A DNA stretch of 64,000 bases, taken from positions 1 to 64,000 of the forward strand of contig CANJRC010000008.1 of NCBI GenBank assembly GCA_947476535.1. Direction: 5' to 3'. Source of the DNA: Betaproteobacteria bacterium (GTDB lineage: Bacteria; Pseudomonadota; Gammaproteobacteria; Burkholderiales; SG8-39). Below the pieces are notes generated by a model. The model did not search any database. It worked only from the letters and a program-made list of their open reading frames with translations, and was not told the DNA's origin. Shown here one piece after another: positions 47,470 to 56,423 of the stretch (position 1 is its first letter; every line of letters starts with the position of its first letter). The translations under genes and the position numbers were made by a program.

Positions 47470-48462
47470 CTAGTTGGACTGCTTCAAATTCAGGTCCGCG
47501 ACGATCTTCTTCCACGCTGTGAATTCCTCTCGAATCGCATCGGCGAGCACATTCGGCGGGGTGCCGGCGACTTCGAAGCCGAAGGGCTTGATCCGCTGGA
47601 TGAGGTCCGCATCGTTCATCACGGTGACCAGTTCCCTGTTCAGTCTGTCGACAACGTTCTTCGGCGTGCCGGCGGGGGCAACGATCCCGTACCAGCCGCG
47701 GTAGTCGAAACCGGGGTAGCCCTGCTCCGCCACCGTCATGAGGTTCTTGTCGGGATCCACGCGCGTGGGTGCCGCACTGGCGATCGCCTTCAACTTGCCG
47801 GACCTGATCTGTTCAAGCGGTCCTGGCAGCAGCACGTAGGCCATCTCGATCTGCCCCCCCAGCAGCGCCGTCATCATCGGGGCGGTGCCCTGATAGGGAA
47901 TATGGACGATATCGATGCCAGCCGCCTTCTTCAGGTGTTCGAAATTGACATGCGTCGATGTCCCTAGGCCGTCCGAGCCGAAGTTCAGTTTCCCGGGATT
48001 TGCCTTTGCGTAGGCAACCAGTTCCTTCAAATTGCTGACTGGTATCGAGGCGCGCGCCACAAGCCAAATCGGCGGGTTGTAGGCTACCAGGCTGATCGGC
48101 GCGAAGCTCTTGAGCGGATCGTAGCCCACGTCGGGCCGCAGGTTCGGTAGCGCTGCGTATTGTGTCTGGGCCGCATTGAGCAACGTATATCCGTCCGGCG
48201 CAGCGCGCGCCACCGAGGCCGTGCCAGTGCCGCCGCTGGCACCGGCGCGATTCTCCACCACGACACTCTGCCCTAGCCGCGGAGACAGCTTTTCAGCAAC
48301 AACGCGCACGAAGGCATCCATGTTGCCGCCGGCTGGAAACGGGACAACGATCGCAATCGGTCTGGACGGATAAGTCTGCGCAACCGATATGCCCCAGCCC
48401 GCAAAGCCAGAAACAAGCAGCGAAGCCAGCAACGCCCCCTTCGCAAACGCCATGAAATTCAT
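47470..48462 (-). CDS. Bug/TctC-type substrate-binding protein
   Basis: Paralogue of 45426..46418; YPSRPIAIVVPFPAGGNMDAFVRVVAEKLSPRLGQSVVVENRAGASGGTGTASVARAAPDGYTLL; ATG at 48462 with GGAGGTGAAA. Confidence 0.93.
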   Translation of the reverse strand: MNFMAFAKGALLASLLVSGFAGWGISVAQTYPSRPIAIVVPFPAGGNMDAFVRVVAEKLSPRLGQSVVVENRAGASGGTGTASVARAAPDGYTLLNAAQTQYAALPNLRPDVGYDPLKSFAPISLVAYNPPIWLVARASIPVSNLKELVAYAKANPGKLNFGSDGLGTSTHVNFEHLKKAAGIDIVHIPYQGTAPMMTALLGGQIEMAYVLLPGPLEQIRSGKLKAIASAAPTRVDPDKNLMTVAEQGYPGFDYRGWYGIVAPAGTPKNVVDRLNRELVTVMNDADLIQRIKPFGFEVAGTPPNVLADAIREEFTAWKKIVADLNLKQSN

Positions 48463-48779
48463 TTTCACCTCCACGTTTTTTCGCCACGACATCCCTGCCT
48501 CACGCATGACTTACGGCGCAATTATCTGCCAGCCTCTATGCTAAACAATGCGCTTACTGGAAACAGACCTCGTCCTAAAACTCCACGATGGGCTGTCGTT
48601 GTTTCGTCGGGCCGGCGCCCGCACCCTTGCTCTTTTTTCCAAGGTGAGTTTCCGAATACGGGTTGGACCCGAGCGAGCGCGACGCTAAACTCGGCCACGA
48701 CTTTCGGGTATGACCGCGCCGACATTCTTGCGGCCTCGAATCATTGCCATCCAGGTACAGACGACTAAAGGGCCGAGCC

Positions 48780-49676
48780 ATGCGCTTGTGTGAAGGACGC
48801 GTTGCGATCGTGACTGGCGCCGGCCGCGGCGTCGGGCGCGCACACGCGATGATGCTGGCCGCGCACGGCGCCAGGGTGATCGTCAACGACCTTGGCGCCA
48901 CGCTCCAGGGCGACGGCAACGATCCGACGCCCGCCGCCGCGGTCGTTGACCTGATCCGCAAGAACGGGGGCGACGCCGTGGCGAACGGCGACGATGTCAG
49001 CAATTGGGAGGGAGCGAGGCGCCTCGTCGCCCATGCCGTGGATACCTACGGGGGGCTCGACGTGCTCGTCAACAATGCCGGCATCCTGCGTGACCGGTTT
49101 CTCACCAACATGACCGAAGACGAGTGGGATGCCGTGGTGAAGGTCCATTTGAAGGGAACCTTCGCCCCGATGCGGCATGCCATCGACCACTGGCGCGCAC
49201 GGCACAAGCTGACCGGCGAACCGGTCAATGCCCGCATCATCAACACCACTTCGATCTCGGGCCTGTTCGGCAACCCGAGCCAGGCCAACTACGGTGCCGC
49301 CAAGGCCGGCGTTGCCGCGCTGACCATCATCGCCGCGCGCGAATTGGGCCGCCTCGGCGTGACCTGCAATGCGATATCACCCTTCGCCATGACGCGCATG
49401 ACCGAGGGACTTGGCCAGATCACGCCCGAGCAGCGGCGCCTCGGCGATCCGGCCAACAATTCTCCCGTCGTGGCCTGGCTGGCGAGTACCGACTCCCAGG
49501 ACATCACCGGCAGGATATTCCGTATCGGCAGCGGCTTTGTATCGGTTATGGAAGGTTGGGAAAACGGCCCGCGCTTCGACCCGATCGACGACGCGGCGGC
49601 GCTCGGCGCAGTCATCCGCACACACATCGCGAAAGCACGCAAGAACACCGGCCCCAAGGGCACCCCACTCGACTAG
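48780..49676 (+). CDS. Short-chain dehydrogenase/reductase (HSD17B4/FabG-like)
   Basis: GRVAIVTGAGRGVGRAHAMMLAAHGARVIVNDLG, LVNNAGILRD, NTTSISGLFGNPSQANYGAAKAG. Confidence 0.93.
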   Translation: MRLCEGRVAIVTGAGRGVGRAHAMMLAAHGARVIVNDLGATLQGDGNDPTPAAAVVDLIRKNGGDAVANGDDVSNWEGARRLVAHAVDTYGGLDVLVNNAGILRDRFLTNMTEDEWDAVVKVHLKGTFAPMRHAIDHWRARHKLTGEPVNARIINTTSISGLFGNPSQANYGAAKAGVAALTIIAARELGRLGVTCNAISPFAMTRMTEGLGQITPEQRRLGDPANNSPVVAWLASTDSQDITGRIFRIGSGFVSVMEGWENGPRFDPIDDAAALGAVIRTHIAKARKNTGPKGTPLD

Positions 49677-49762
49677 ACCGCGCCAGACGAACACCGAGGA
49701 GAGTCCCCAGCGGCGCTCTGGGGCCTGAAACGGCAGCGTCACAACAATCACGGAGCTCATCC

Positions 49763-50959
49763 ATCGCCACCGACCCGGATTCAATCGAAGCGTTCCGCGA
49801 AGAAGTGCGGGTATTCCTGCGCGCGAGCGTGACGCCCGCGCTGCGCGAGCGCGTCCAGGCCGGCAACTACCTGCAGAAAGACGAGTACTTGGCGTGGCAA
49901 AAGGCGCTCGGCGCTCGGGGCTGGGGCGCGCCGAACTGGCCGGTCGAGCATGGCGGCGCGGGCTGGTCCGCCCTGCAGAAATATGTGTTCGAGGATGAGT
50001 CGGCTCGAATGGAGGCGCCGATCCCGGTGTACCTGCGCAACGGACTGCACATCGTCGGGCCATTGGTCATCCGCTTCGGACGCGACGATCAGAAAGCCCG
50101 CTACCTGCCCCGCATCCTCAATGGCGACGAGTTGTGGGCACAGGGTTTCTCGGAGCCTGGCGCTGGCTCCGACCTGGCCGCCCTTCGTTGCGCTGCCAGC
50201 CTGGAGGGCGAAGCGTACATCGTCAACGGCACCAAGATCTGGACGAGCCTTGCCCATCTCTCCGCACATTGCCTGCTGCTGGTGCGGACCAGTTCCCATG
50301 GCTCAAAGCACGACGGCATCACGATATTGCTGGTGGACCTGAGCCTGCCCGGCATCACCATCCGGCCAATCAATGCCATCGATGGCTACCACCACCTCAA
50401 CCAGGTGACCTTCGACAATGTCCGCGTGCCCGTCGACTGCAGGCTCGGCGAGGAAGGAAACGCATGGAAGATGATCGGGGTCGGCCTGGATGCCGAGCGG
50501 CTCTTCCTGGCCGACATCGGCCTGTCCAAAAGCCTTTTGCGAAGGCTGCGAACCATTGCGGCGCACATGCCGCACGGCGACGGAATTCTCTCCGGGCAGA
50601 CATGGTTCGGCGATCGTCTCTCCCGCCTCGAGATCCGCCTGATCGCGCTGGACGGCATGGTCCTGCGTCTCCTCCACGCGCCCGACAGGATCACCTCGAA
50701 GGAAGCCTCGATGCTGAAGCTGCGCGGCACCGAACTCGCGCAGGACATCAGCCAATTGATGAGCGAGGCCGCCGGCATGCACGCGCTGCCCTACCATCAC
50801 GACGTGCTGGGAGGCGGCTGGCAGGGGAAGCCAATCGGCCCGGCATTTGCCACAACACTGACCCCGTTCTTTCTCTTCTGGCGCAAGGCCACGATCTCAG
50901 GGGGCACCAGTGAAATCCAGAAGAACATCATTGCCCGATCCCTCTTCGGTGCGAAATGA
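49763..50959 (+). CDS. Acyl-CoA dehydrogenase, apparent non-canonical ATC start
   Basis: (I)ATDPDSIEAFREEVRVFLRASVTP...GWGAPNWPVEHGGAGWSALQKYVFEDE...QGFSEPGAGSDLAALRC...GTSEIQKNIIARSLFG; no ATG/GTG/TTG near the N-terminus, ATC at 49763 lies 7 nt after GGAG. Confidence 0.85.
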   Translation: MATDPDSIEAFREEVRVFLRASVTPALRERVQAGNYLQKDEYLAWQKALGARGWGAPNWPVEHGGAGWSALQKYVFEDESARMEAPIPVYLRNGLHIVGPLVIRFGRDDQKARYLPRILNGDELWAQGFSEPGAGSDLAALRCAASLEGEAYIVNGTKIWTSLAHLSAHCLLLVRTSSHGSKHDGITILLVDLSLPGITIRPINAIDGYHHLNQVTFDNVRVPVDCRLGEEGNAWKMIGVGLDAERLFLADIGLSKSLLRRLRTIAAHMPHGDGILSGQTWFGDRLSRLEIRLIALDGMVLRLLHAPDRITSKEASMLKLRGTELAQDISQLMSEAAGMHALPYHHDVLGGGWQGKPIGPAFATTLTPFFLFWRKATISGGTSEIQKNIIARSLFGAK

Positions 50960-50962
50960 CGC

Positions 50963-52108
50963 ATGAACACCATGATCACTGACGAACAGACCCTGCTGCA
51001 TGACACGGCGTTACGCTTTGTGCGCGAGCAATATGGGCTGCGCGACCGGCAGGCGTCGATCGACAGCCCCGGAGGATGCCGCCCGGCGATCTGGCACCAG
51101 TTCACCGAACTGGGGTGGCTCGGACTGCCCTTCCCCGCCCGCCATGGCGGCTTTGACGGCACCCCGCTCGACGTGCTGCATCTGATGCAGGCCTTCGGCC
51201 GGGGACTGGTCGTGGAGCCTTACCTGTCATCGGTAATCCTATCCGGTGGCGTGATTCTGAGTGGCGGTAGCGAAGGCCAGAAGGAACGGTACCTGCCACC
51301 GCTGATCAGTGGCGGGTTCCGGCTGGCTTCGGGATTCCATGAGGAAGGCAGCGGCGGTTCAACCGCTCATGTGTCAACGACGGCGCGCCCAACACAGGAC
51401 GGCTATTGCCTGGATGGGCAAAAGTCCGTCGTCCTGGGGGCAACCGGCACCGATGCCCTCATCGTCAGCGCCCGCACGCAGGGCAACACGCGCGATGACG
51501 GCGGCATCTCGCTGTTCCTGCTCGATGCGCGCACGCAGGGCGTAACGCTGCGCCCGTACATCCTGATCGACGGCCGCCATGCCGCCGATGTGACCCTGAG
51601 GAATGTTCGCGTCCCTAACGATGCGATTCTCGGGCCTGTGGGCCAAGGCAAGGCCCTCGTCGAGCAGGCAATCGACGATGCAACGCTCGCCTGTGTTGGT
51701 GAGGCTGTGGGCGTCCTTGAGCGTGCCCTCGAGATGACCATCGACTACCTGAAAACCCGCCAGCAGTTCGGCCAGCCACTGTCGGCATTCCAGGTGTTGA
51801 AGCACCGGGTCGTCGATATTTACATTGCCCTGGAGGAACTGCGCTCGCTCGCCCTGTCCGCAGCGAGCGAGCGCGACCCGCTCGAGCGGTCAAAGGCCAT
51901 TTCAGCCGCAAAGGTCCATATCGGAGAAGGCGGCACCCGAGCGATCCTCGACACTATCCAGCTGCACGGCGCGATCGGAATGACCGAAGATTACGCGCTG
52001 GGTCACTATGTCCGCCGATTCACTGCCATTGACCGGCTGTTTGGCGGCGCGGCAGAGCACCTGACGCGATACCGGCGCAGTCCCGGCGATGCGGGTCATG
52101 CCGCCTGA
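50963..52108 (+). CDS. Acyl-CoA dehydrogenase
   Basis: FTELGWLGLPFPARHGGFDGTPLDVLHLMQAFGRGLVVEPYLSSVILSGG; C-terminal YLKTRQQFGQPLSAFQVLKHRVVDIYIALEE. Confidence 0.92.
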   Translation: MNTMITDEQTLLHDTALRFVREQYGLRDRQASIDSPGGCRPAIWHQFTELGWLGLPFPARHGGFDGTPLDVLHLMQAFGRGLVVEPYLSSVILSGGVILSGGSEGQKERYLPPLISGGFRLASGFHEEGSGGSTAHVSTTARPTQDGYCLDGQKSVVLGATGTDALIVSARTQGNTRDDGGISLFLLDARTQGVTLRPYILIDGRHAADVTLRNVRVPNDAILGPVGQGKALVEQAIDDATLACVGEAVGVLERALEMTIDYLKTRQQFGQPLSAFQVLKHRVVDIYIALEELRSLALSAASERDPLERSKAISAAKVHIGEGGTRAILDTIQLHGAIGMTEDYALGHYVRRFTAIDRLFGGAAEHLTRYRRSPGDAGHAA

Positions 52109-52183
52109 CCGGCAGACCGCGAGCGCGATCAGTGACAACAAAGCCAAACCCGGCCCTGGAGGCCCAATGAGGAGGGGAGATCA

Positions 52184-52840
52184 ATGCCAGACGACGACTT
52201 CAGGGCGTTGACACGGATCGAGATGGCGCAGCGGATCGCACGGGACATTCCCGAGGGCTGGTTCGTGAACCTGGGTTTTGGCATGCCGACGAGCGTGGCC
52301 GATCACGTGCCGCTCGAGCGTGAAGTCATCTTCCATTCCGAACAGGGCGTGATCGGCATGGGCCCGGCACCCGGGCCGGGTGAACTGAACCCGTGGCTGC
52401 TCAACGCCAGCAAGCAGCACGTCACCTTGCGCACGGGTGGCTCCTACGTGCACCACGCCGAGAGCTTCGCCATGGTCAGGGGCGGGCATATCGACCTGTG
52501 CGTTCTCGGCGCATACGAAGTCTCCGAGGCAGGCGACCTTTCCAACTGGACGACTTCCGAAGACGACATCGCTCCCTCGGTCGGCGGCGCCATGGATCTC
52601 GCTGCCGGTGCGAAACGGCTGTGGGTCCTGATGGACCATGTCACCAAGCAAGGCAGACCCAAGCTGGTCAGGCAATGCACGTATCCGCTTACGGCACTGG
52701 CCGCGGTCGACCGCATCTATACCAACCTGGCCGTCATCGACGTGACGCCCAAGGGCCTGGCCGTGGTCGAGATGGTGCCCGGCATGACCCTGGACACACT
52801 ACAAGCCATGACAGGGGCGCCCTTGCGGTTAGATAAGTGA
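52184..52840 (+). CDS. CoA-transferase subunit B (class I family)
   Basis: IPEGWFVNLGFGMPTSVADHVPLEREVIFHSEQGVIGMGPAPG; SEQG in place of SENG. Confidence 0.9.
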   Translation: MPDDDFRALTRIEMAQRIARDIPEGWFVNLGFGMPTSVADHVPLEREVIFHSEQGVIGMGPAPGPGELNPWLLNASKQHVTLRTGGSYVHHAESFAMVRGGHIDLCVLGAYEVSEAGDLSNWTTSEDDIAPSVGGAMDLAAGAKRLWVLMDHVTKQGRPKLVRQCTYPLTALAAVDRIYTNLAVIDVTPKGLAVVEMVPGMTLDTLQAMTGAPLRLDK

Positions 52841-52901
52841 ACTTTCTTCAGCAAACCGTGCCAATGGATATTTTGATCATACAAAATCGGAGAGGATCGC
52901 A

Positions 52902-54140
52902 ATGAAACCGGGCATCTTAACGGGATTTCGGGTACTGGACCTCAGCCGCGTGCTGGCCGGCCCCTGGGCGTGCCAGATACTGGCCGACCTTGGCGCGGAA
53001 GTCATCAAGGTCGAGCGGCCTGGAGAGGGCGACGGGTCGCGCGTGTTCGGCCCGCCGTTCCTCCAATCGACGGACGGACGCGAACTGAACCAGACGGCCA
53101 TCTACCTCGCCGCGAACCGCAACAAGAAATCGATTGCCATCGACATCGCAAAAAAGGAAGGACAGGAACTGATACGGAAATTGGCGGCGCGATGCGATGT
53201 ACTGGTGGAAAACTACAAGGTGGGTGATCTGGCGCGCTATGGGCTCGACTATGACGCCATCAAGGCCGTCAACCCCGGCATTGTCTATTGCTCCATCACC
53301 GGATTCGGCCAGACCGGGCCGTACCGGAACCGGCTCGGCTACGACACGGTCTTCCAAGCCATGAGCGGCCTCATGGAATCGACCGGGCCCGCGATTGGCG
53401 CTCCGGGAGGAGGCCCGACAAAGGCCGGCCCCAGCATATCGGATCTCTTCGGCGGCTTGTATGCCGACGTCGCCATCCTGTCTGCGCTGCTCAATCGTCA
53501 GCGCAATGGCGGTGATGGCGGTGAATACATCGACCTCTCGCTGCTGGACTGTTCAGTTGCGGCAATGACCAGCATTGCCATGCAATACATGATGACGGGC
53601 AATGTGCCGGAGCGGCTTGGCAACGGTGGAAATGGCGGTGTTCCCGCGGATGTCTTCGAATGCCAGGGCGGCAGCATCTACATGATCTCCGGCAACGATC
53701 AGCAGTACTACCGCATGTGCGAGGCGCTCAAGCGGCCGGACCTGGCACAGGACGAACGCTACCGGCTGCAGCGCGGGCGCATCGCGCGCCGCCACGAGAT
53801 CGTTGCGACCTTCAGAGACGTGCTCAGGCCGCTCCCTATCAGGGATGTGCTGGATGCTCTCGAGAAGGCCGGTGTTCCCGCCGCACCGATCTACAACCAG
53901 AAGGAAGTGTTCGAAGACCCGCATATCCGCGAGCGCGGCATGCAAGTGGAAATCCCGCATCCCGATGCCGGAAAGCTTTCCTTGGTGGCCAACCCCATCC
54001 GTTTTAGAGAACATCCCATCACCGAGTACACGGCACCACCCCACATCGGCGAGCACACGGAGGACATTCTTTCCACCCAACTGGGGCTCGACAAAGCGGC
54101 TATCGAGGGCCTAATCGCCGCGGGCGTGGTGGCCGCATGA
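52902..54140 (+). CDS. CaiB/BaiF (class III) CoA-transferase
   Basis: GFRVLDLSRVLAGPWACQILADLGAEVIKVERPGEGD, NKKSIAIDIAKKEG, YCSITGFGQTGPYRNRLGYDTVFQAMSGLM. Confidence 0.95.
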   Translation: MKPGILTGFRVLDLSRVLAGPWACQILADLGAEVIKVERPGEGDGSRVFGPPFLQSTDGRELNQTAIYLAANRNKKSIAIDIAKKEGQELIRKLAARCDVLVENYKVGDLARYGLDYDAIKAVNPGIVYCSITGFGQTGPYRNRLGYDTVFQAMSGLMESTGPAIGAPGGGPTKAGPSISDLFGGLYADVAILSALLNRQRNGGDGGEYIDLSLLDCSVAAMTSIAMQYMMTGNVPERLGNGGNGGVPADVFECQGGSIYMISGNDQQYYRMCEALKRPDLAQDERYRLQRGRIARRHEIVATFRDVLRPLPIRDVLDALEKAGVPAAPIYNQKEVFEDPHIRERGMQVEIPHPDAGKLSLVANPIRFREHPITEYTAPPHIGEHTEDILSTQLGLDKAAIEGLIAAGVVAA

Positions 54141-54258
54141 CCGTCCCGGGAACCGGCATGGCCGCGGTACGAGGCAATGGCAAACGAATCATCGCCGGAG
54201 CAGACCCTCAACCGGCACAACACATCGAATTCATCATCGGAAAAATCCGGAGGCAAAG

Positions 54259-55455
54259 GTGTCAATAGAGAAAGTCGCAGTCATCGGAAGCGGGCTCATG
54301 GGCCATGGCATTGCGCAGGTTGCCGCAATGACGGGCCAGACCGTAGTGCTCATCGACAAATCGGAATCTGCGCTGGCGTTCGCCAGTCAGAAAATGGGCG
54401 AAAGCCTGAAGAAGCTGGCCGAGAAAGGCCGGATCAAGGAGACGCCGGAAGCCGTGCTGGGCCGGATCCGGACCACGTCGAGCCTCGCCGACGGCGTTCG
54501 CGATGCACAATTTGTCATTGAGGCGGTATTCGAGGAAATCAACCTGAAGCGCAACCTCATTGCCGAAGTCGAAGTCCTCGCGCCAAAGGACACCATCCTC
54601 GCCACCAACACCAGCGGCCTGTCGATCCGGGCGATATCCGGCAAGGCCAAGAACAAGGCGAAGATCATCGGCATGCACTGGATGAACCCGCCGCAACTCA
54701 TGAAGCTGGTGGAACTCATCAGGAGCGACAAGACCGACGACAACACGCTGCAGACGACGCTGGATCTGTGTACACGCTACGGCAAGGAAACGATCATCGC
54801 GCAGCGCGATGTGTGGTGCTTTCTCTCCGGGCGCGCTCGCATGGGATTTTCCATGGAGAACTGCATCATGCACCTGGCGAACGTAGCCGACCACAGGACG
54901 CTGGACGCGGTCACGCGCTACAAGCTCGGGTTGCCGATGGGCGAGTTCGAACTGCTCGATTTCACCGGCTCCATGGACATCCGCCCCAGGAGCCTAGAAT
55001 CGCTTGGCGAAATTCTCAAGGACTACCCGGACTTCGAGCCATGGCCTGAATTCCGCACCGCCTACTCCCATCTAGCCAGGGGCGTCTGGACCGACATGTC
55101 ATCCAGAGGCCTGTCCGGCGTGAAGTCGGGACAGGGCTACTACCCTTATCCCGGCAACAAGTACCTCAAGCCCGATATCCAGAAGGAACTCGCCAACACG
55201 ATCGATCCCGTGCAATTGATGGCACCGGGCCTCAACTGCGCTGCCTGGTGTGTCACCAACGGTGTGGGCAGCGTGGCGGACATCAACAAGGCCAATCGCC
55301 TCGCCTTCGGCTGGCCGAAGGGCATCTTCGACTACATTCCGGACTATGGCATCGCCAGGATCATCGAGGTGCTCAACGCCAAGGAAGCCGCGGCGCCCAA
55401 CTGGCTGCGCGGCTTCTATCGCGTTGATCCGCTACTGGCAAACTGGAAAGCCTGA
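54259..55455 (+). CDS. 3-hydroxyacyl-CoA dehydrogenase (GTG start), paralogue of 1607..2803
   Basis: MSIEKVAVIGSGLMGHGIAQVAAMTGQTVVLIDKSESALAFASQKMGESLKKLAEKGRIK; same length (398 aa) and start codon as left copy. Confidence 0.93.
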   Translation: MSIEKVAVIGSGLMGHGIAQVAAMTGQTVVLIDKSESALAFASQKMGESLKKLAEKGRIKETPEAVLGRIRTTSSLADGVRDAQFVIEAVFEEINLKRNLIAEVEVLAPKDTILATNTSGLSIRAISGKAKNKAKIIGMHWMNPPQLMKLVELIRSDKTDDNTLQTTLDLCTRYGKETIIAQRDVWCFLSGRARMGFSMENCIMHLANVADHRTLDAVTRYKLGLPMGEFELLDFTGSMDIRPRSLESLGEILKDYPDFEPWPEFRTAYSHLARGVWTDMSSRGLSGVKSGQGYYPYPGNKYLKPDIQKELANTIDPVQLMAPGLNCAAWCVTNGVGSVADINKANRLAFGWPKGIFDYIPDYGIARIIEVLNAKEAAAPNWLRGFYRVDPLLANWKA

Positions 55456-55479
55456 CCTAGAAGAACGGTGAGGGAAAAC

Positions 55480-56268
55480 ATGATCATGAATAACGCCATC
55501 AAATACGAACAGCGTGGGACCGTTGCGTGGATCACGCTGAACCGCCCAGACCAGATCAATGCCGTCAACGACGGCATCCGCAACGGCCTCGTACAGGCGC
55601 TCGATCAGGCGGAGACCGATGATGCGGTGCGCGCAATCGTGCTCACTGGTGCAGGTCCGCGCGGGTTCTGTGCCGGCGCAGACATCAAGGAGTCTCGCGG
55701 ACCTGAGACCCCCGTGGAAGCGCGACGCAGGATGCTGCGAAACACGCATTTCGACGCCCTCGAGCGCGCCACGAAGCCTGTGATCGCCGCAATCCATGGC
55801 GTGTGCATGGGGGGCGGCTTTGAGATTGCACTCGCCTGCGATATTCGAATTGCGTCCCCGGACGCCGTATTCGCGCTGCCCGAAACCGGGCTGGGCATCA
55901 TTCCCGGTGGCGGTGGCACTCAGCGGCTCCCGCGCATCGTCGGTCTTGGCCGGGCCCTCGACTTGATCCTGACCGGCGACCGGATCGATGCCCAGGAAGC
56001 CTTGCGCATCGGTGCGATTTCCCGGCTCGTCACGGATAATGCGCAGCTGATCCCCGAAACGGAAAAACTCGCGCAGCGAATTTGCGGCAAGCCGCCCACG
56101 GCCACCGCTTACGCCAAGGAGTCTGCACGCGGCGGAATGGAGATAGACCTGAAGGCGGGACTGCAACTGGAGAAAACGCTGTTCACGATGCTTCTAACGA
56201 CCGAGGACCGCCGTGAAGCATCCACTGCATTCAAGGAAAAGCGCATACCGGTTTTTACGGGGAGATAA
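55480..56268 (+). CDS. Enoyl-CoA hydratase/isomerase, paralogue of 728..1516
   Basis: RGTVAWITLNRPDQINAVNDGIRNGLVQALDQAE, GFCAGADIKESRG, HGVCMGGGFEIALACDIRIAS. Confidence 0.93.
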   Translation: MIMNNAIKYEQRGTVAWITLNRPDQINAVNDGIRNGLVQALDQAETDDAVRAIVLTGAGPRGFCAGADIKESRGPETPVEARRRMLRNTHFDALERATKPVIAAIHGVCMGGGFEIALACDIRIASPDAVFALPETGLGIIPGGGGTQRLPRIVGLGRALDLILTGDRIDAQEALRIGAISRLVTDNAQLIPETEKLAQRICGKPPTATAYAKESARGGMEIDLKAGLQLEKTLFTMLLTTEDRREASTAFKEKRIPVFTGR

Positions 56269-56423
56269 GCCCCTGCCGACGACAAAACACAGGCGGAATC
56301 GGGAAATCATCATTTGCCTGTGACAGTAATATGCCTTGACACTCAATGCTGATAATGGACTATTTAATATTTTGTCAGTAATTAAGTGGATATACGCCGG
56401 AAAATTGCAAAGTGAGGCCACGC

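Noticed and set aside
49124-49762. Upstream extension of the acyl-CoA dehydrogenase ORF
   Set aside because: Overlaps the SDR gene in another frame and looks like low-complexity shadow sequence; conserved protein begins about 49763.
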